A DNA stretch of 64,000 nt. Source: Planctomycetota bacterium (GTDB lineage: Bacteria > Planctomycetota > Phycisphaerae > Phycisphaerales > UBA1924). Location: positions 2,712,796 to 2,776,795 of the forward strand of contig CP053450.1 of NCBI GenBank assembly GCA_013285505.1, in the 5' to 3' direction. Below, piece after piece: positions 59,922 through 64,000 of the stretch. Below the pieces are notes generated by a model that was not told the origin of the DNA, did no database searches, and worked only from the letters and a program-made list of their open reading frames with translations. Position numbers and translations under genes: made by a program. The stretch's first letter is position 1. Every line of letters starts with the position of its first letter.

Positions 59922-60947
59922 TTATCCGACCGTCTTGGCCGCGGACCGTCCGGCGCGCACCGTCGGCGTGACCTCCGGCCCGTTGACCCGGTTCTCGAAC
60001 CGCCCGGTCTCCAGAAACACCGAGACAATCCGCACGGCCTCTTCGGCCACCGCCATCTGCGCCTGGTCCGTCGAGGCGCCGCAGTGGTGCGAGCCGTACA
60101 CGCCGGGGAGGCGGATCAGCGGGTCAGAGAACACCCGGTCCGAGGGCGCCGGCTGCTGAGGCCAGACGTCGAGCCCGCACCGCACGCCCCGCTCGCGGAC
60201 CGCCCGGGACAACGCCTCGGCGTCGACCACCGGCCCCCGAGCCGTGTTGATGAAGTAGGCCCCGCGCTGCAGCCTGTCGAAGAACGCCGCGTCGCAGAGA
60301 CCCCGCGTCTCGTCGTTCAACGCCACGTGCACGCTCACCGCGTCAGACTGCTCCGCGAGTGTGAAGAGGTCTTCGCGCGAGGTCCCCCACCATTCCGCGC
60401 CGATCTCCGCAGCCCGGGCCGCGGTCATGCCCCGCGACCACACGTGGATCTTCATCCCGAAGGCGCGCGCGCGCTGGGCGAGTTCCTTCCCGATCGCCCC
60501 CAGGCCGACGACGCCGAGCACCCGCCCCTTGAGGCCGCGGGCCTTGCCGTACCCCTTCTTGTCCCAGTTGCCTGCTCGCAGGTCGTTGAACTGGTCGGGC
60601 AGCCGGCGGTCGCAACAGAGCAACAGCCCCATCGCCAACTCGGCCACTGCCACCGCGTTCATCCCCGGGCAGTTGCTGACCGCAACACCCTTGGCCGACG
60701 CGGCCTCGCAGTCGATGTTGTCGTACCCCGAGCCGGCCCGGATGATCAGCCGCAGCGAATCGCCCGCGTCGATCGCGGCCTTGTTGAACTTGGTCGATCT
60801 GACGATCACCACGCCCGGGTCGTGCGAGGCCAACGCCCCGGCCAGGTCCTCAGCGCGCAGGCCGGGCTCAGAGACAACCTCGCATCCGAGGGCCGTCAGC
60901 GCGTCGATGCCCTCCCGCTCAAACGCATCAGCGATAAGTACCTTCAC
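59922..60947 (-). CDS. serA: D-3-phosphoglycerate dehydrogenase, short form
   Basis: First enzyme of serine synthesis. 341 residues: substrate domain VIVRSTKFNKAAID and AGSGYDNIDCEAASAKGVAVSNCPG, NAD site GRVLGVVGLGAIGKELAQRARAFGMKIHVW, catalytic Arg/Glu/His in NTARGPVVDAEAL and LPGVYGSHHCGAST. It ends at about the length of the catalytic core, without the ACT domain that gives serine feedback. GTG start with AAGGGG upstream. With serC forms a two-gene serine operon; serB is not seen. Confidence 0.92.
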   Translation of the reverse strand: MKVLIADAFEREGIDALTALGCEVVSEPGLRAEDLAGALASHDPGVVIVRSTKFNKAAIDAGDSLRLIIRAGSGYDNIDCEAASAKGVAVSNCPGMNAVAVAELAMGLLLCCDRRLPDQFNDLRAGNWDKKGYGKARGLKGRVLGVVGLGAIGKELAQRARAFGMKIHVWSRGMTAARAAEIGAEWWGTSREDLFTLAEQSDAVSVHVALNDETRGLCDAAFFDRLQRGAYFINTARGPVVDAEALSRAVRERGVRCGLDVWPQQPAPSDRVFSDPLIRLPGVYGSHHCGASTDQAQMAVAEEAVRIVSVFLETGRFENRVNGPEVTPTVRAGRSAAKTVG

Positions 60948-61124
60948 GTGCGGCCCCTTCGTTCAAGCCCCGGAGACGACCGCCCGACGGAGAGCCGGCT
61001 CCCGAGTTCCGCAAAACGATAGGGTCGGTGCCGGAGGCCCCGCAAGCTGGCCGCTCCGTTCATTTCGCCTGCCGGACGCCGCCCAGAGAACCGGTGGAAG
61101 CCCCTCAGGACCAAACCGACCCGA

Positions 61125-62192
61125 TCAGGGCTGGCCGGTGTTGATCGGCTCGCCGCCGAAATCGATGCCCTGGAGCCCGCCGCGGGTGAAGTTGTACCGG
61201 GCCGCGAGCGCGTCCCCGCCCGGGTCACGCGGCGGCACATACCACGCGTCGTTCGGATTGGGGTCGTAGTCGATGAGGTAGTCGGCCTTGCTCGGATTCC
61301 TGGGCGTCCAGCCGAGGTTCGCGTCGATCGTACGGGACACGTTGCCCGAGCCGTCGAACATCAGCAGGGGCTCGCGGGCCTCCGGATCGAGGAAGTAGTA
61401 CTGACTGCGCCCGTAGTGGCGGGCGAACTCGTCGTACATGTGCACCTTGCCCGAGGGGAACTGCACATCACCGATCTTGAGGTTGCCCAGATCGGCATTG
61501 CCGGGGATCGAGTAGCTGTTGAACCGGCGGTTGAAGTGCTGGATCCGCCTCGCGGCGTTCCCGCCGCCGAGGAGCTTGATCGAACTGCTCTGGTACCGGT
61601 CGTACGAAGCGACGACCGGACGGTACGACGAGCTGTACGGCCAGCGCTTGTTGGTCGAGGTCGGATCCGGCTGGAACGGCTCCCACACGCCGTTGTCGAA
61701 GTTGTTTCTCGGGTCGTCCTGCCAGTTCAGCCGCGGCTTGTCTTCCGGGCATGCGACCATCTTCTCCGGCACCCGCTGGGCCAGGTAGTCGTTGACGACC
61801 AGGTGCGTGTAGTACACGTGCGGGATCCACGAGTTGATCTTCGGGATGTCTTCACGGCTGCCACGCCGACGGAGAACGTCAACCGCCTGCGCCGCTGCCG
61901 CTTCTGTCGCGTTGTCGTATGGCCCGTCGAGATCGTCGTACTCGGTTTGCCCGACTGTGCTGACCGACCACGTGAACGCGAAGATACGGTCTTCAAAGTG
62001 GGCTGAGTATGTGCCGGCCGCGGTACCGAACTGCCGGATGTTGGATTGGCACACCGTGAGCTTGCCTGACCGACGTGCCTCGCCCAGCGCCGGCAGCAGA
62101 ATGCCGATCAGGAGTGCGATGATCGCGATGACCACCAACAGTTCGATCAGAGTGAACGCCCCGAGACGACGGGAGGAGGATGGGTGCCGCAT
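61125..62192 (-). CDS. Prepilin-type N-terminal methylation-domain protein (type II secretion G-like)
   Basis: 355 residues. After a 13-residue leader comes [31 protein letters not shown], the prepilin cleavage/methylation motif with Glu at +5 and a hydrophobic helix. The globular part ([24 protein letters not shown] ... [25 protein letters not shown]) follows the pattern of the large family of planctomycete prepilin-like proteins, many of them single genes. Exact role unknown; likely a pseudopilus or surface component. CGGAG precedes the ATG at 62192. Confidence 0.88.
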   Translation of the reverse strand: MRHPSSSRRLGAFTLIELLVVIAIIALLIGILLPALGEARRSGKLTVCQSNIRQFGTAAGTYSAHFEDRIFAFTWSVSTVGQTEYDDLDGPYDNATEAAAAQAVDVLRRRGSREDIPKINSWIPHVYYTHLVVNDYLAQRVPEKMVACPEDKPRLNWQDDPRNNFDNGVWEPFQPDPTSTNKRWPYSSSYRPVVASYDRYQSSSIKLLGGGNAARRIQHFNRRFNSYSIPGNADLGNLKIGDVQFPSGKVHMYDEFARHYGRSQYYFLDPEAREPLLMFDGSGNVSRTIDANLGWTPRNPSKADYLIDYDPNPNDAWYVPPRDPGGDALAARYNFTRGGLQGIDFGGEPINTGQP

Positions 62193-62288
62193 ATCGATGC
62201 ACTCCGGTCCCCCGGACAAAACACCGCCAGCAGGTTAATAGCACCTGACATCGGCAGAATACCACAATTCACGCGAACCGCCAAGCGG

Positions 62289-63329
62289 TCAGCGGAGACC
62301 CCGCAAACGCGACAGCGTCCGGATCCGGGCTCCGGCCACCCCGTCCTCCCCCGGCTCTTCCCCAGTGCCGGGCTCGACCGCCGGACCTCCGGCCTCCGCC
62401 TCATCCGTCGATGCGAGCCCGGGCGGCGGGGCATCGTCGTCCGGGCCGGGCGGCAACAGGTCCGCTTCACCGACCGCCGCCTGAGGCCTGTGCACTTCGT
62501 CGTTCGGACCCGGGGCGACATCCGCCCGGTCGGAATCGGTTGATGCCTGGCGTGCGGAGAGCCACTGTCCCACCGGCCCCGATCCCAGATCGAGTTGCAG
62601 GAAGACCGCGTAGCCGCCGAGCCCCGCCAGCGTGATCAACGCCAACGCGGACCAGACCGCCGTCCACCGCTTCGATCGACGCAGGTCCCGGCGAAGCCGG
62701 AGCTCACGCAGCCCCTCGTCAGCGAGATCGTCCGCCGCTTCCTGCGTTGGCGACGACACTCGGCCGGTCGAATGGGTATCGGAGGATGATCCGGCATCCG
62801 GTGCGAGCGCCGCCGCAGGCGCGGCCGCCACACCCGCCCGCCTCACCTCCGAGGGCACCGACCGTCCGGGAAGCGGCCGCACATCACCGAGCCCCAGGGC
62901 CTGACGGTCTTCCAATCGCTCGAACGCTGCGCCGCAGGAGGAGCACTCCCTGCTCTCCGGATCGACCTTCGCCTGGCAACTGTGGCAGAGCCCCAGCCGG
63001 TGCGCCACTCCCGGGCACCAGCGCGCCAGCATCCAGAACTGTCTGGTGGTCGGCCCCCGCACGGCTGTGTCGGCCCGAACCGTTCCCCGGTCGATGAGAT
63101 GCAGCAGCGTGGCGTAGTTGCAGCCGGGCCGGAACGGCTGCGACTCGATCCGCACAAACCACGGCCCCATGGCGTTCTGTGTGGCCTGCCGCGACAGTGG
63201 ATCAAACCGCCCGCCGCAACTCTCACACGCCGCAAGACTCCGGCTCCGCGCACCGCAATAGGGACAGATCGTCAGCCTCGGCTGAGGCGTGGGCGGGACC
63301 GGGGATGACGGAGATGGCGTCGTGTTCAT
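62289..63329 (-). CDS. Zinc-ribbon membrane protein with GYF-like domain
   Basis: 346 residues. Two treble-clef or ribbon pairs: ICPYCGARSRSLAACESCGG and LCHSCQAKVDPESRECSSCGA. Between them GPWFVRIESQPFRPGCNYATLLHLIDRGTVRADTAVRGP resembles the GYF-type domain seen in planctomycete membrane proteins. A membrane helix lies near residue 245 (WTAVWSALALITLAGLGGYAVFL), followed by an acidic, Pro-rich tail that would be outside. No function known. Start taken at 63329; an in-frame ATG 27 nt earlier exists. Divergent from the SurA-like lipoprotein. Confidence 0.75.
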   Translation of the reverse strand: MNTTPSPSSPVPPTPQPRLTICPYCGARSRSLAACESCGGRFDPLSRQATQNAMGPWFVRIESQPFRPGCNYATLLHLIDRGTVRADTAVRGPTTRQFWMLARWCPGVAHRLGLCHSCQAKVDPESRECSSCGAAFERLEDRQALGLGDVRPLPGRSVPSEVRRAGVAAAPAAALAPDAGSSSDTHSTGRVSSPTQEAADDLADEGLRELRLRRDLRRSKRWTAVWSALALITLAGLGGYAVFLQLDLGSGPVGQWLSARQASTDSDRADVAPGPNDEVHRPQAAVGEADLLPPGPDDDAPPPGLASTDEAEAGGPAVEPGTGEEPGEDGVAGARIRTLSRLRGLR

Positions 63330-63412
63330 GGCTGCCTGGAGGCTTGGGTACACCATACCAGCCCGTGGTGGTGGTGGTTGACCGGCTCGGCCTCATCGGC
63401 TTGGATGCTGGT

Positions 63413-64000
63413 ATGAATCCCCACACCTCCGCCGGCGGCCGCGGCCTCCTCATCGGTCTTTTACTCGTTACGGGTTGCAGCAACGGCGGTTCCACCTCGA
63501 CAAACGCCTTCGATGGGCTCGACCGGGCAGACCGCTACGCGTCGGATGGCGGCCGGGTGATCCCCAAGGCCGGTGCCCCGCTCTCGATCGACGGCCAGGC
63601 GGTGGAATGGTCGACCGTGAGCGACCGGCTCGCCGAGGCCGCCGGCGCCGTGGTCGTTGAGGAAGTCGCGGCTCGATCGCGTCATCGAACGCGAGGCCGC
63701 GGCCCGCGGCATTCAGATCACACAGGCCGACCTCGACCGCGAACGCCGGTGGGTCGCGCGCAGTCGACCAAGGGGCCCGCAGTTCGGGGACCGATCCCGC
63801 GGTCCTCGTCAGGGAGATCCGGCAACGCCGCGGCCTCGGCCCGGAGCGCTTCGCCGCACTCCTCCGCCGCAACGCCGCGCTCCGCGCCATGGTCCGGGGC
63901 ACCGTCGAGGTCAGCGCCGAGCAGGTCGAACGCGCATGGCGCACCCAGCACGGCGAGCGGGTCCGGATCCGCATCATCCTCACGCCCTCGATGACCGATG
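63413..64000 (+). CDS. SurA-like peptidylprolyl isomerase lipoprotein, N-terminal part (two frameshifts, cut by window edge)
   Basis: Signal peptide LLIGLLLVTGCSNGG with lipobox VTGC. Mature part PLSIDGQAVEWSTVSDRLAEAAG, then (next frame) LDRVIEREAAARGIQITQADLDRERRWVA, then (third frame) LVREIRQRRGLGPERFAALLRRNAALRAMV and TVEVSAEQVERAWRTQHGERVRIRIILTPS. This is the helical SurA/PrsA-type N-domain leading into a parvulin repeat, which is cut off. Both breaks (63669-63674 and 63756-63762) are repaired by restoring GC. Likely an envelope folding factor. Confidence 0.7.

Overview
The window is GC-rich chromosomal DNA, almost certainly from a Planctomycetota bacterium of the Phycisphaerae type. 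The evidence is a tandem family of secreted proteins ending in a Cys-containing duplicated dockerin-like domain, a prepilin-like protein, a YdjY-type lipoprotein, lipid A synthesis (lpxB), two unequal GroEL proteins, and housekeeping genes scattered singly or in short operons. I see no phage, insertion sequence, CRISPR array, plasmid function or rRNA. There is one tRNA, tRNA-Arg(TCT).

Layout. 1-3624: three complete minus-strand dockerin-type secreted paralogs and the broken start of a fourth. 4132-7778: divergent carA and priA, whose starts are 16 bp apart. 7821-10821: D-amino-acid-type aminotransferase, murD and a YdjY-like lipoprotein. 10811-18216: HtrA protease, panB, an ABC-F ATPase, a DMT transporter, peroxiredoxin and two small membrane proteins. 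18298-26202: AGCS symporter, a PD-(D/E)XK-like hypothetical, lpxB, rsmB, a PTS IIA protein, an ExbB-like protein and ispA. 26315-33104: dxs, nadK, a CPA1 antiporter with RCK domain, sixA, tRNA-Arg and a secreted endo/exonuclease-phosphatase. 33105-35018: heme o synthase and SCO1. 35060-41807: a complete histidine operon in the order leader peptide, attenuator, hisG-C-B-H-F-(A-I-E fusion)-D. 41829-44613: an acyl-CoA ligase and a secreted protein. 44665-54793: a long minus-strand run groEL2-groES-sulfotransferase-sulfotransferase-groEL1-dnaJ-grpE-zinc ribbon-glycosyltransferase-acpS. 55227-58705: nuoA, a DUF2752 protein, two lipoproteins and a glycosyltransferase-like gene. 58756-60947: serA-serC. 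61125-64000: a prepilin-like protein, a zinc-ribbon membrane protein and a truncated SurA-like lipoprotein.

Three themes cross these regions. First, many starts have a TANNNT hexamer exactly 6 or 7 nt upstream of ATG/GTG, which implies leaderless mRNAs; some divergent pairs share overlapping -10 boxes. Second, about one gene in three is broken by a small indel, usually repaired by restoring one GC dinucleotide in a GCGC-containing tract or one base in a G/C run. Because essential genes are hit (carA, murD, nadK, grpE, hisC, hisD), I read these as assembly or base-calling errors and annotate the genes as whole. Third, the histidine operon carries a His-rich leader with a terminator-like hairpin and an unusual HisA-HisI-HisE fusion.
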